Made by a program: the position numbers and the translations under genes. This document shows, one piece after another, positions 8,317-17,248 of a DNA stretch of 64,000 bases. The DNA comes from a bacterium. Its GTDB lineage: Bacteria > Krumholzibacteriota > Krumholzibacteriia > LZORAL124-64-63. The notes beneath the pieces were generated by a model, which was not told where the DNA came from, did no database searches, and saw only the letters and a program-made list of their open reading frames with translations. The number at the start of each line of letters is the position of its first letter. Position 1 is the first letter of the stretch. The stretch is taken from positions 248,001-312,000 of the forward strand of contig JADJCK010000004.1 in NCBI GenBank assembly GCA_016703265.1, read 5' to 3'.

Positions 8317-9192
8317 TTAAGTAGCCGCGTCGCCCGCCCGCCGCAGCGTGCGGATGTCCAGTACCGCGACGACGCACGGATCGGCGCAGTCGCGGACGAA
8401 GCGATCCCGGGCGACCAGCCCCAGCAACACGTCGGGGTATGGTCGCGCCTCAACCGACAGGAAGACATGCAGCATACTTCGCGAGCAACCGAAGCGGACG
8501 ACGGCGCCGAGCGGGCCGTTCAGCCGCTCTACGGAGATCTGCCCGGCCGGAGCATCCTGGGGTCCGAGTGACCGGGATGCAACGGACCGCGCGTGCTCGG
8601 CCAAGTTCAGCTCGGGATGGTCACTTTCACAGGCGACGCAGGTGCCGTGCTCGAGTAGTGCCAGACCGACCGCTGCCCGGTCGACGACCGCAGGAAGCGC
8701 GGCCAACACCGCCTGCCGGCGCAGAGTGCGGCGTACGGGCTCCAGAACGAGGCCGAGCTTGTTTCCCCCCTCACCATCGCCTCCGTCGGCCCAATAGTCG
8801 TCGTTCCGCGTGTGCTCTACGAGGCGTGCATCGCAGGTCGCCAACAGGATCTCCCGTATGTCGTCGTGCTGCTCGAATTTCGCCAGCACGCATCTTTCCA
8901 TGACGGCATCTTTCACGGCCGCCCAGTCCGCACGCAGATTGCCATCCCTGCCGCGCCCTATGCGCGCCGCCCTGCCGGGCGTGGTCGCGCTGCGAATCAG
9001 GTCCTCCTTCGGAGTACCCGCGTACTTCTGTGCCTGGAAGTAGTGCTCTGTCGTGGGCCAGACCTTGCCGTCCAGAGTGATCGGATGCGCCGAGAAGTTC
9101 GAGAAGCAGCCGTAGGCGTCTTCTGCCCGATAGAAGAGGATGCGCGGCTCGTCATCATCGTCAAGAGTGTCGTGATCGGACTTACCGCACAT
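8317..9192 (-). CDS. NADAR-domain protein (YbiA-like) with extra C-terminal domain
   Basis: Residues about 15-150 form a NADAR domain, a fold that acts on NAD/ADP-ribose derivatives and related N-glycosidic bonds. Visible motifs are FSNFSAHPI, then WPTTEHYFQAQKY with the conserved Trp, Glu and His, and DDYWADGGDG-GGNKLG near the end of the domain. A further ~140 residues (EPVRRTLRRQ to the end) are not part of standard NADAR proteins and contain CVACESDHPELNL, a possible metal-binding or regulatory part. The start at 9192 follows GGGGGACGA. Neighbours include a SPOUT methyltransferase, KptA and a PARG-type protein, which fits NAD/ADP-ribose and RNA chemistry. Confidence 0.8.
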   Translation of the reverse strand: MCGKSDHDTLDDDDEPRILFYRAEDAYGCFSNFSAHPITLDGKVWPTTEHYFQAQKYAGTPKEDLIRSATTPGRAARIGRGRDGNLRADWAAVKDAVMERCVLAKFEQHDDIREILLATCDARLVEHTRNDDYWADGGDGEGGNKLGLVLEPVRRTLRRQAVLAALPAVVDRAAVGLALLEHGTCVACESDHPELNLAEHARSVASRSLGPQDAPAGQISVERLNGPLGAVVRFGCSRSMLHVFLSVEARPYPDVLLGLVARDRFVRDCADPCVVAVLDIRTLRRAGDAAT

Positions 9193-9311
9193 GACATCGT
9201 CCCCCTGGCAGTCGAACGGCACGTTTCGGGTTCGAAAACTGCGTACACGCACTGCGCCCATCGCCGGTCAGGCCTCTCGGCGGGACCTTCAACTGCCCCT
9301 GCCATGGCGAT

Positions 9312-10364
9312 TCAGTATTCGCGAAGATCTTCCAGGCTGACCTCGATGCCGCCTTCGCCAGGCTCAGCTGCCAGCGCCTTGTCGTAGAATGGGGCCTCTC
9401 GTCCGCGCCGGTCCGATCGGCTCCGCTCGCGGCGGCCCACCTGCCTGTAGATCTCGGCCATCGCGATCGTTGCGAAGAGCCGATAGTGATAGGCGAATTC
9501 GCTGTGCGGCAGTTCGATATGGACGAGCGTGGCACCAGCGAACCGCTCTGTCGCCAGATCAGCGGCGCACATGCGGGCCTCGTCCGGAATGACGATCAGC
9601 TGTTCCGGGCCATTGGACAGTCGGGCCTGCCCAAGTGGTGTTCCCATTCCCCTGGTGTTTACGACGACGACCTCCCGGAACGACAAGCGCGACCCCGGTT
9701 CACCGGCACCAGCCTGGTGGTATTTCGACTGGCGCGCGGCGGCACGCCCCTCCGCGCGCTTCCAGCGCTCAGATCCGAACCACACGCCGCCGGGATCATC
9801 GATCAGGCATCGGCGCCAGCCGAACGCGCACGCGGAGCGGATCGCGCTGCCCAACTCCACATGATCGTCGCCTCCGACCAGCAAAAGCTCGGGGCGACGG
9901 CCGTCCGGACTTCCGCCGGCGCGCATCCGGCCGACCCCACCCCGTGTCAGATAGTAGAGGCCGACCCCCGAAGCGGCGGCGACATTGAGGCAGTTGATCG
10001 CTTTGGAGTCCATCGGGATCTCCACGGCTGCAGACATGGAGGCCGTCACTTCGCGGGACAGCCCGCGGCGCTCGTTCCCAACGATGAGCGCGGCCGCCGT
10101 CGACCGCGGCAGCCGGTACCCGTAGATGGCTTGGGCGCCGGCGCTGTTGTCGAAACCAATCAGGAGGGGGAACGCCTCCGTGAGCGCGGCGATGGTGACG
10201 TCCGGCACTGCAAGGCCGTCTTCGTCGCCTCTCGCTTCCGTCAGCCCTTGCGTATCGCGGAAGAGGCATGTGCAGCCGAACATCTCGGCGGCGTGCATCA
10301 TCGTCTGCGCGTTGTGGTGGTTCTCGATGCCGTCACCAACGAGCGCAATTCCAGCTGTCTTCAT
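9312..10364 (-). CDS. SPOUT (SpoU/TrmH) RNA methyltransferase with tandem methylase-like domains
   Basis: SpoU-class enzymes methylate ribose 2'-OH in rRNA or tRNA using SAM. The first domain (about residues 1-155) shows the N-terminal SpoU box (LVGDGIENHHNAQTMMHAAEMFG), motif 2 (IVGNERRGLS) and motif 3 (IPMDSKAINCLNVAAASGVGLY), so it looks active. A second, diverged copy begins near residue 170 (LLVGGDDHVELGSAIRSACAFGW, echoing the N-G-A-I-R-T-A box) and ends with HSEFAYHYRLFATIAMAEIY in the place of motif 3. It lacks the NE-x-GLS motif and is probably structural; SPOUT enzymes usually work as dimers, so this may be a fused pseudo-dimer. Start ATG at 10364 has AGGACG upstream. Confidence 0.8.
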   Translation of the reverse strand: MKTAGIALVGDGIENHHNAQTMMHAAEMFGCTCLFRDTQGLTEARGDEDGLAVPDVTIAALTEAFPLLIGFDNSAGAQAIYGYRLPRSTAAALIVGNERRGLSREVTASMSAAVEIPMDSKAINCLNVAAASGVGLYYLTRGGVGRMRAGGSPDGRRPELLLVGGDDHVELGSAIRSACAFGWRRCLIDDPGGVWFGSERWKRAEGRAAARQSKYHQAGAGEPGSRLSFREVVVVNTRGMGTPLGQARLSNGPEQLIVIPDEARMCAADLATERFAGATLVHIELPHSEFAYHYRLFATIAMAEIYRQVGRRERSRSDRRGREAPFYDKALAAEPGEGGIEVSLEDLREY

Positions 10365-10464
10365 CGGTGGACGTCCTTCTGTGCGACTACTCCGCGCAGC
10401 TGATGTCTCCGTCGATGTCCGCGGAAAGGGCCGTCGGCGCCCCACCGTGCTTGCTGCGCGTTGC

Positions 10465-11190
10465 TCAGTCCGTCTCTTGATCGCGTTTGCGCCCGAAGGC
10501 GCCCGTCGCTGCCGCCTGCCCCGTCCAGTTGATCCGACATTGTCGCGCGAACGCATCGGCAAAGGCCTCATGGTCGCTGGTCCTGGCTGCCGCGCTTCGC
10601 ATTCGGCGACGGGAGTGTTGGATCAGGTGGTGACCGATCTCATGGACCAGCACGTCGAAGAGCATAAAATCACGAAGTGCCGCCCGGCTGGGCCAATCAA
10701 CGACGGTGACGGTGCCGGCGTTGACGACCTCGACACTCGCACCCGCCCGCTCCAGCTGCGCCACCGCCCCGGCGTCGACAATCCCGTCGATCCGCCACGG
10801 AGGAGGAGGCTGGGCGAAGAGAGTGATGCACCCGGGATTCTCGTACCGCCCCAGTTTCAGCTGCCGGGATCCGTCATTCGCCGAACCCAAGGTGATGCAG
10901 CGCAGGCCATAGTAGCACTCCGGCCCGAGGCGCAGCAGGGCTTGTCTGATCTCCCGCCTGTTCAGGACGTGCTCACGACCAGGCCGGGGACGAGTCTCGA
11001 CAATCCGCGGAAGTATCGCCCGACGAATCCGACGCGGCTCGCTGGGCTGCGGCACAACGCCTCTCAACTTGAGCTGCCTGGCCACCCGCCGTCGCTGCCG
11101 CGCATCGCCCGCGCTGCGCGGCGCCCGCGGATCGGCCGTGCGATCGGTCGCGATCAGGATCCGTGGTCTCGTGTGCTTGCTCCGGGACAT
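10465..11190 (-). CDS. HExxH protein, putative zinc metallopeptidase-like
   Basis: The 241-residue product has a very basic N-terminus (MSRSKHTRPRILIATDRT) and near residue 190 the motif LVHEIGHHLIQH, a zincin HExxH with a following DHEAFADAFARQ, whose Glu could be the third metal ligand. The segment before it (CITLGSANDGSRQLKLGRYENPGCITLFAQ) is typical of small zincins of unknown role found in accessory regions. Start at 11190 (ATG) is the first that looks protein-like; the upstream extension is not. It precedes the SPOUT gene by 100 bases on the same strand. Confidence 0.65.
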   Translation of the reverse strand: MSRSKHTRPRILIATDRTADPRAPRSAGDARQRRRVARQLKLRGVVPQPSEPRRIRRAILPRIVETRPRPGREHVLNRREIRQALLRLGPECYYGLRCITLGSANDGSRQLKLGRYENPGCITLFAQPPPPWRIDGIVDAGAVAQLERAGASVEVVNAGTVTVVDWPSRAALRDFMLFDVLVHEIGHHLIQHSRRRMRSAAARTSDHEAFADAFARQCRINWTGQAAATGAFGRKRDQETD

Positions 11191-11502
11191 GAATTGCGCC
11201 CCCGTACCTGCATTGCAGCATCGGCGTGCCTCGCATGATGACCGATCTGGGCCGCGCGTGCCCGGGACGACACATATTGTCAGGGATCGTTTGGGTGCGG
11301 TCAAGCGGCGCGTGTTCTTGCGTGATGCGCGCCGGACGCAATTGAGGTGGCGGAGGTAGTGCGACGGCAACGGGGCGTCACGGGACGGATTCAGAAGCCG
11401 GATCAAGGCAAGGCGCTGTTCGATTGACCTCTGGTTCGGAGTTGCGGATACTGAAGAGGGCCACGCGATATCGCGTAGCTCTTGAAGGGGGGTAATGGCG
11501 CC
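11191..11502. other. Divergent intergenic region
   Basis: It separates the minus-strand HExxH gene from the plus-strand PARG-like gene and must carry both promoters. I find no repeat or RNA gene. A short inverted repeat, GCGATATCGC, lies at about 11465-11474. Confidence 0.4.
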
Positions 11503-12347
11503 ATGGAATTTCCTCGCCCCACGCCGTTGCGACTCATAGCGGAGAAGACATGGGCGATTATCCAGGCGGGCGGCTATACCGCCGATGATGGCATGCGCAT
11601 CGAAATCGCACAGGAGATCGCAGCTGCGGTCGCCGGCACACAGCTCTTTGATCTAGGGCGTCTCGAAAGCCTGCTCAATCGTGCTGGCGGCAACGGGCCG
11701 CGTGCCGCGATCGAGGTGACGGGCGAACTCACGCAGGAGGCGGCCAGACGAATGATCCTGGACGAGCGCTGCAAGGACGTGCTTCTGCTGAACTTCGCGT
11801 CCGCAAAGCGGGTCGGGGGCGGGCTTCTGACTGGCGCGAAGGCCCAGGAAGAGGATCTCCTGCGGGCATCAGCGCTGTACCCCTGCCTGCTGAAGGTTCC
11901 TGAATACTACAGCCGCAATCGGGAATGCGGACACCTGACCTATACTGACCACATGATCGCGTCGCCACGCGTGCCATTTTTCGGGTCAGCGCGCACGCGC
12001 TGCTCCATCGACCGTTTTTTGCGACCGTCATTTCGGCTGCGGCCCCGAACGCGATGGCACTCACCCTCCCGTGGCCGGCCAGTCTCGAGGACCGCGACTA
12101 CCAAGCCATCCTGCGCCGCCGCGTGGGCATGGTGCTCGCGCTCGCCGAGCATCTCGGCAGTCGTCAACTTGTTCTGGGCGCCTGGGGTTGCGGGGTGTTC
12201 CGCAACGACCCCGAATGGGTCGCGGGTTCATTCGGCCACTGGCTCGAGCACACGCGTTTTGCGGGCTCCTTTGATCGTGTGGTGTTCGCCATCCGGGACC
12301 GGAACACGGCCAACCGCATGGTCTTCGAAAAGCGCTTCGCCACCTGA
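11503..12347 (+). pseudogene. Microbial PARG-type glycohydrolase (TIGR02452 family) with central frameshift
   Basis: These enzymes remove ADP-ribose from proteins or other acceptors and carry a macrodomain-like PARG fold. The first frame (11503 to about 11981) contains the PARG signature GGG-x7-QEE as VGGGLLTGAKAQEEDLLR. The family's C-terminal half (PWPASLEDRDYQAILRRRVG, VLGAWGCGVFRNDP, ending EKRFAT) is in another frame and ends at 12347. The break sits at or beside the T5 run 11977-11981: adding one base restores VPFF followed by RVSAHALLHRPFFATVI, as expected for the family. It is a true single-base frameshift or an assembly/sequencing error. It is the only plus-strand gene of the island. 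Confidence 0.75.
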
Positions 12348-12398
12348 ATTCTAGCCGAGCGGAACAAGCCGTGCCCGGCGCGGTGTCCGCGTGCCCGC

Positions 12399-13151
12399 CT
12401 ATTCGGGGCTTCTGGCGTCATTGGTCGAAAGCACGGCAGTCTCATCCTGCCGGGATGCACCGCGCCAGATCGCGCCGTAGCCATAGGACCCTGGCGATCT
12501 GCTGTCCCAATAGTAGGAGCCATTGGTCTCCACACAGATGGCCCAGCCGCTCTGCGCGCGCGCTAAGCGCATCGCGTCGGGGAGCCGCTCCATGCCGGCC
12601 TCGATCGGCATCCATGGCTTCGATTTGCCCGCCTGCACATTCACGGTGAACACAAGGCCTCGCCGACGGGCCATTTCGGCATCAAGTTCGAGACCGCGCT
12701 CGGCGTCGAAGCCGGCCGTTCCTGCGCATGTTGCACACCTGTCCTCGAGTGTCGTGGGGAGGAGGCGCTTTCTGCACATCTCACATCTACGATTCTCGTT
12801 CCAGTGGCCGGTGAGGGGGAACTCATCCCTGGCCATCCCCCATTCGACCATCTCCGGTGCATCGAAGTCGAACCAGTCGCCTTCCGCGTCAAGGGGCGGT
12901 GCAGGAGTCGCCCCATGCAGGAAGCCGGCTATCCAGTACGCGGCCTCGTGGGATTGATCGACGATTTCGCTCTTGCTGATTCGCGTCGTCTTTTGCTGAG
13001 CGGGGCACCAGACGAGGATTCGACCGGGGAACGTGAAGGCGTTTCCAACCAGATAGTGACGTCGTTCACCGCAGCCGGCGTCGAGATCCACCCAAAGCGT
13101 CTCGTCCAGGCGGAATGCCAAAGATCCATCGTTGTTTCTGACGTCAATCAT
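12399..13151 (-). CDS. Hypothetical protein with a four-cysteine zinc ribbon
   Basis: The 250-residue protein has CEMCRKRLLPTTLEDRCATC near residue 122, two C-x2-C knuckles spaced like a zinc ribbon. The flanks are soluble, mixed alpha/beta and of unknown family. It starts MIDVRNNDGS and lies between the FCP1-like phosphatase (70 bases upstream) and the PARG-like gene, to which it is convergent. Confidence 0.6.
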   Translation of the reverse strand: MIDVRNNDGSLAFRLDETLWVDLDAGCGERRHYLVGNAFTFPGRILVWCPAQQKTTRISKSEIVDQSHEAAYWIAGFLHGATPAPPLDAEGDWFDFDAPEMVEWGMARDEFPLTGHWNENRRCEMCRKRLLPTTLEDRCATCAGTAGFDAERGLELDAEMARRRGLVFTVNVQAGKSKPWMPIEAGMERLPDAMRLARAQSGWAICVETNGSYYWDSRSPGSYGYGAIWRGASRQDETAVLSTNDARSPE

Positions 13152-13222
13152 CTCCGACTCCGGGCTCGCGCCAATGGCGCATACAGGCCAGGTGGTGAGG
13201 GCTCCGTCTGCAGACTGCGCAA

Positions 13223-13774
13223 CTAGCGGTGACCTCCGTCAAACCGTCCTCGCCAACCGCGCTTCTCGATGGAGAGGACGTTCGACACGCTCTTCAAGGA
13301 CTGCAGATAGACCCCCATGAGCTGCAGCTCATTGTCTTCTGGATCGCCTTCGTAGTCGGACGCCAGGACGAGATTGCCATAACTTCTTGTCCATTTTGCC
13401 GCTGTATTGTCGACGACAATGATCCTCTCAAGATCGTAACCGAGCTTCTTGACCTTCTTGATGTTCTTGGTATGACGATAAGCGAAGTCATGATGATCAA
13501 ACTGCAGTGTGCAGCGTTCGCGCGCCCAGACGAAATCAAGTTCCGCGCGCGCGCCGAACAGGTGGTCGACAACGCCGGCAGCATAGGCCTCCGTCGCTGA
13601 GGTCCAAACCGCCAACCGGAATGCCGCGGCACACGAAGCAATGAACTCTCGCACGAAGGGTCGCTCGTAGCCGTGATACCCACCGACGCGGCAGTCGGCC
13701 GGCGTTTCCAGAGGCGGTATCGTTCCGAATATCAAGGTCTCGTCGAGATCCAGGATCAACAGCTTCCTGTCCAC
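13223..13774 (-). CDS. HAD-superfamily FCP1/NIF-like phosphatase
   Basis: The 183-residue protein opens with the HAD motif I, LLILDLDETL, whose two Asp act as nucleophile and acid/base. Motif II is VWTSATEAYA and the C-terminal acidic motif is IIVVDNTAAKW, with the basic stretch KNIKKVKKLG between them. This arrangement is that of NLI-interacting-factor/FCP1-type phosphatases, which occur sporadically in bacteria; the substrate is unknown. The GTG at 13774 (VDRKLLIL) was chosen because GAGGACGC is right before it and the fold begins there. Confidence 0.75.
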   Translation of the reverse strand: MDRKLLILDLDETLIFGTIPPLETPADCRVGGYHGYERPFVREFIASCAAAFRLAVWTSATEAYAAGVVDHLFGARAELDFVWARERCTLQFDHHDFAYRHTKNIKKVKKLGYDLERIIVVDNTAAKWTRSYGNLVLASDYEGDPEDNELQLMGVYLQSLKSVSNVLSIEKRGWRGRFDGGHR

Positions 13775-14004
13775 GCGTCCTCGCTTACATGTGCCGACTA
13801 GAGTTGCAGGCTTGCACGACCACTTCATTGTTGGCCGCTCGTCTCGAGCCCGGCCAGTCACGCCAATTGCCAGGATTCCACTTGCCCGTTGGTGCCTTTG
13901 ACGTCCCAATCGAGAACTGCACTCATGTATGGCATCGCCTCGGCAAACCAGGACTTGGCCGCAATTCGGGTTGCCGATGAGCCGCAGACATCCTGGCGAT
14001 TCGT

Positions 14005-14427
14005 CTATCCGGACCCACCATCATCAGGCGCGCGCTTGTAGTACTCGCGGACATTGCGATCGCGGTAGAAGTACCACACCAGAATGGCGATACTGATCAC
14101 GCCCTGTACGACCCGGCCCCAGCGAGCGGTATCGCGGGACATGATGGCGGCTTCCCCGGTCGAATCGGCGATAAGCCCCAGATTGTTGATGCCGATCGAT
14201 CCGTAGTGGATGACCGCGAGCACAACGAGTGCGTGTCGCGCGAACGAATGGCCGCGCCACGCCCCGGCCGCTGCTGCCGCGATGGCGACACTGAACGACA
14301 GTTGGTACGCCCAATTTGCTGGCGTCAGAAGACCAGCAGGGTCCTCCACATTGTCTACGCCGGCCATGATCGACAACGCAATGATGGGAAAGGCCGCCAC
14401 GACAACCACCAGGTAGATCGTGAGCAC
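14005..14427 (-). CDS. Small multi-pass membrane protein
   Basis: The 140-residue product has four hydrophobic segments (VLTIYLVVVVAAFPIIALSIM, then about residues 43-62, 68-90 and 108-125) and a charged C-terminus (FYRDRNVREYYKRAP). No family recognised. The GTG at 14427 is the start used here; the frame extends upstream into sequence belonging to a truncated TonB-like lipoprotein. Confidence 0.55.
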   Translation of the reverse strand: MLTIYLVVVVAAFPIIALSIMAGVDNVEDPAGLLTPANWAYQLSFSVAIAAAAAGAWRGHSFARHALVVLAVIHYGSIGINNLGLIADSTGEAAIMSRDTARWGRVVQGVISIAILVWYFYRDRNVREYYKRAPDDGGSG

Positions 14428-14479
14428 AGTGACGGCTCGAGGCCGTCCCGCGCGGCGTGATTCCCGCCTTCCTGGCCGC

Positions 14480-14668
14480 CTGTGGATAGTGGAGCTTGGG
14501 CATGGACAGCCGCACCGGCTCTTCATCGACGACGACGAGATCCTCTTCGTGGGGTGCGTTCGTTTGGCTGGAAGCCGAAGTTGTCGTGGTCACCAACTCA
14601 CGTGACGGTCCCGCACATCCCATTGCGATGAGCGAAAGGAAAACGTAGGCCAGCAAGGGCTTCATCAT
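14480..14668 (-). pseudogene. Truncated lipoprotein with TonB-like C-terminal lead-in
   Basis: An ATG at 14668 begins MMKPLLAYVFLSLIAMGCAG, a signal peptide with lipobox (AMGC). After a linker it reaches MPKLHYPQAARKAGI, the opening of a TonB C-terminal domain (usually PxYPxxARKxGIxG), and the similarity stops there. The rest of the domain is gone, replaced by the neighbouring membrane-protein gene. Confidence 0.5.
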
Positions 14669-14834
14669 TCCACTCACTCCAAAGGGTACCTCGGCAGCCC
14701 TCAAGTACACCCGTGTAAGAAGTACATCCGTATAAGCGCGGAACGGACGCAGAGACGGCAATCTCTCTCCGGGAGACGGCCATCACCTCGCCGGCGAGGG
14801 CTGGCCGCCCTGAGCGCGCCGCGCCCGGCGATCG

Positions 14835-16202
14835 TCACGATTCCAGTCTCTCATCGAGATAGGCACGCACGGTCTCCGCGGAATCGAACAGCCCGTACAA
14901 TTGGTCCTCATAGCACTGCCGTAGAAACTCCCCCATGTGTTGCCCTGGCGCCATACCGCGGGCGACCAGGTCGCGCCCCCGGATCAGCGGCTCCGGCCGA
15001 CTGGCCGTGATGCCTTCAGCGTCAGCCTTGGCTAGCAGCCACTTGCCGGCCTCGAACTCACCGACCTCGATCGGCGGGCGGCCGCGCTGATCCGCTTCCG
15101 CCACGCGCACCAGGCGGTCGATGCGTCCGACCCGGCTCGCCAGCCTCCTGATGGCGGCGGCCGACGCCGAAGCCTGGAAAAGCTCGACCGGACGCAGGTG
15201 CTCCGCGACCAGCGGACAGACCTGGTCCACGAGATCCTGGTGTCGCGACATGCCGGCCAGGAAGCTCCGTGTCGGCTCAAGGCCGGCTTCGCTGTGACCC
15301 AGAGAGCGGATGCCCTCTCCGGTCGTCGCCGTCGTCAGCGGCTTTCCCAGATCATGGCAAAGCACGGCAAACCCGACGACGAGGTCTTCCCAATCGTCGC
15401 CAGTGCGCGCCGCGGCGAATGCGTCCAGGCAATGGCAGGTATGCGTCCAGACATCGCCTTCCGGATGCCAGTATGGATCCTGCTCACAGCCGATCAGTGC
15501 CTCCACTTCGGGAAAGAACCGCACCCATCCGCTTTCACGCAGGAAGCGCAGCCCGCGCGACGGCTCCTCGCCCTTGAGGATGAGCTTGGACCATTCCTCG
15601 AACACTCTTTCGGGGGCGAGCCCCTCCATGTCCAGGCCGCGACACAACGCAACGGTCTCCGGCGCCGCGTCCAGGCGGAAGCGCGCGCAGAACTGCATGC
15701 CGCGCAGCACCCGCAGCGGATCCTCGGCGAACTGTTCCGATGTGTGGCGCAGTATCCGTCGCTGCAGGTCCTCGGCGCCTCCGAACGGATCGACGATCTC
15801 CCCGGTCAGCGGATCGAACGACATGGCGTTGATGGTGAAGTCGCGGCGCCGGGCGGCGACATCCGGCGGCAGCCCGGGATCGGACTCGACGAGAAAGCCG
15901 CGGTGCCCGAGCCCCCGCTTCGATTCGCGCCGGGGAATCGAAACGTCGATCGGCCAGCTCTTGAGCTTGAGGATGCCGAACGCCTTCCCCGTGAGATCGA
16001 CCGCGTGATGGCGCTCCAGCAGCGCCTGCACGTCCGCCGCGGGGATCCCGTACACCTCGAGGTCCAGATCGCGCGATTCCAGGCCCAGCAGGCGATCGCG
16101 CACCCAGCCGCCGACAAGCAGCGACCTGCCGCCATGCTGACGGAAGAGACGACAGAGATCTTCCGTGGCCTGCAATTCCGGGGTTGTCGGCTGCCAGTCC
16201 AT
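14835..16202 (-). CDS. tRNA nucleotidyltransferase / poly(A) polymerase family protein with HD domain
   Basis: Class II nucleotidyltransferases add CCA or poly(A) to RNA 3' ends. Residues 20-60 hold the head-domain core LLVGGWVRDRLLG and DLDLEVYG, where the two Asp bind metal. RRRDFTINAMSFDP and GGAEDLQRRILRHT follow, then DPLRVLRGMQFCARF. A C-terminal HD domain (CHDLGKPLTTATT near residue 287) is of the type seen in bacterial CCA enzymes with phosphatase/phosphodiesterase activity. At 455 residues it has the length of such fusions. CCA-adding versus poly(A) activity cannot be decided from sequence alone. Start at 16202. Confidence 0.88.
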   Translation of the reverse strand: MDWQPTTPELQATEDLCRLFRQHGGRSLLVGGWVRDRLLGLESRDLDLEVYGIPAADVQALLERHHAVDLTGKAFGILKLKSWPIDVSIPRRESKRGLGHRGFLVESDPGLPPDVAARRRDFTINAMSFDPLTGEIVDPFGGAEDLQRRILRHTSEQFAEDPLRVLRGMQFCARFRLDAAPETVALCRGLDMEGLAPERVFEEWSKLILKGEEPSRGLRFLRESGWVRFFPEVEALIGCEQDPYWHPEGDVWTHTCHCLDAFAAARTGDDWEDLVVGFAVLCHDLGKPLTTATTGEGIRSLGHSEAGLEPTRSFLAGMSRHQDLVDQVCPLVAEHLRPVELFQASASAAAIRRLASRVGRIDRLVRVAEADQRGRPPIEVGEFEAGKWLLAKADAEGITASRPEPLIRGRDLVARGMAPGQHMGEFLRQCYEDQLYGLFDSAETVRAYLDERLES

Positions 16203-16238
16203 GGGCTGGGCCTCGCTTCAGTTGACCCGCCACCAGGA

Positions 16239-16988
16239 TCAGGCAGGATTGTCGATGTCGATGAATTCATGCTGGAGGTCGAACTGCGCGGCCACATGCT
16301 CGCCCAGCGCCGCCGCGCCCAAGCGCTCCGTGGCGTGATGACCGCACGCCAGGAAAGCAACACCCGTCTCGCGGGCCAGGTGCGCCTGCGGTTCCGAGAT
16401 CTCACCCGTCAGATAGGCGTCGGCACCGGCGCCGATCGCCAGTTCGAACTGGCCCTGCGCACCACCGCTGCACCAGGCCACCCTGCGGAGTGGGCGCCCG
16501 TCACCCGGCACGAGCACCGGAGCGCGCCCCAAACGTTCTGTAACCAAGGCCGCCAGATCGGCGGCGGACGACATCGGTCCCACCGGCCCCACAAAGAGAA
16601 GTCCCTGTTCGCCGAGAACCTGCTCGACTTCGAAGTCCAGACGCCGCCCCCATTGCGCATTATTGCCCAAGGTGCGATGGGCGTCCAACGGGAGATGATA
16701 GGCGAACAGGCTGAGCCCGGCGCGTATCAGGGCCGCCACGCGCCGGTATCGCCAGCCGACCAAGCGGACGTCCTGCCCCTGCCAGAAGATTCCGTGATGC
16801 ACCAGCAGCGCATCAGCGCCTGCCGCCGCCCCGGCCTCGATGAGTGCCAGGCTGGCGGTCACGCCCGAGACGACCTTGCGGATCTCCGGGCGGCCCTCGA
16901 CCTGCAAGCCATTGGGGCAATAGTCGGCGAAGTTGCCAACTTCAAGCAAATCGAGAAGATAGCGCTCAAGGGCGTTGCGGTCTGTCAC
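16239..16988 (-). CDS. Nif3-like dinuclear metal-centre protein
   Basis: The 249-residue protein belongs to the Nif3/YbgI (NGG1p-interacting factor 3) family, toroidal hexamers with a two-metal site and unknown substrate. Motifs are NGLQVEGRPEIRKVVSGVTAS, ADALLVHHGIFW, AYHLPLDAH and, near the C-terminus, LTGEISEPQAH and FLACGHHATERLG; the His and Glu residues in them are the metal ligands. I chose the GTG at 16988 because it gives the usual family length and N-terminus. It lies about 36 bases upstream of the nucleotidyltransferase gene and is probably cotranscribed with it. Confidence 0.88.
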   Translation of the reverse strand: MTDRNALERYLLDLLEVGNFADYCPNGLQVEGRPEIRKVVSGVTASLALIEAGAAAGADALLVHHGIFWQGQDVRLVGWRYRRVAALIRAGLSLFAYHLPLDAHRTLGNNAQWGRRLDFEVEQVLGEQGLLFVGPVGPMSSAADLAALVTERLGRAPVLVPGDGRPLRRVAWCSGGAQGQFELAIGAGADAYLTGEISEPQAHLARETGVAFLACGHHATERLGAAALGEHVAAQFDLQHEFIDIDNPA

Positions 16989-17248
16989 GTCGAAGACCCT
17001 TCTGTGTGGTTCCGCTCCGGCACGCGGATGGTGGCCGAGCTGTGGCTGGCGGCAATGTAGATGCCAATCATGGCGAAGCCCAGATTGAACTTCAGGCTCT
17101 CGGTCGTCGCAGCCTTTGGATGGACTTGTCGTCCGCACTTGGATGCTGTGACGGCGCATCAGACTTGGGGCCTCATAATATGAGCCGGCTTGGACTCGCG
17201 CGCGGGGACGGCGCATCTCGCTTGAACAGAAAGGAGCGCCACACCCAG

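Noticed and set aside
15198..17060. A 620-codon plus-strand frame opposite the nucleotidyltransferase and Nif3 genes
   Set aside because: Both antisense genes have clear family motifs, while this frame has none.
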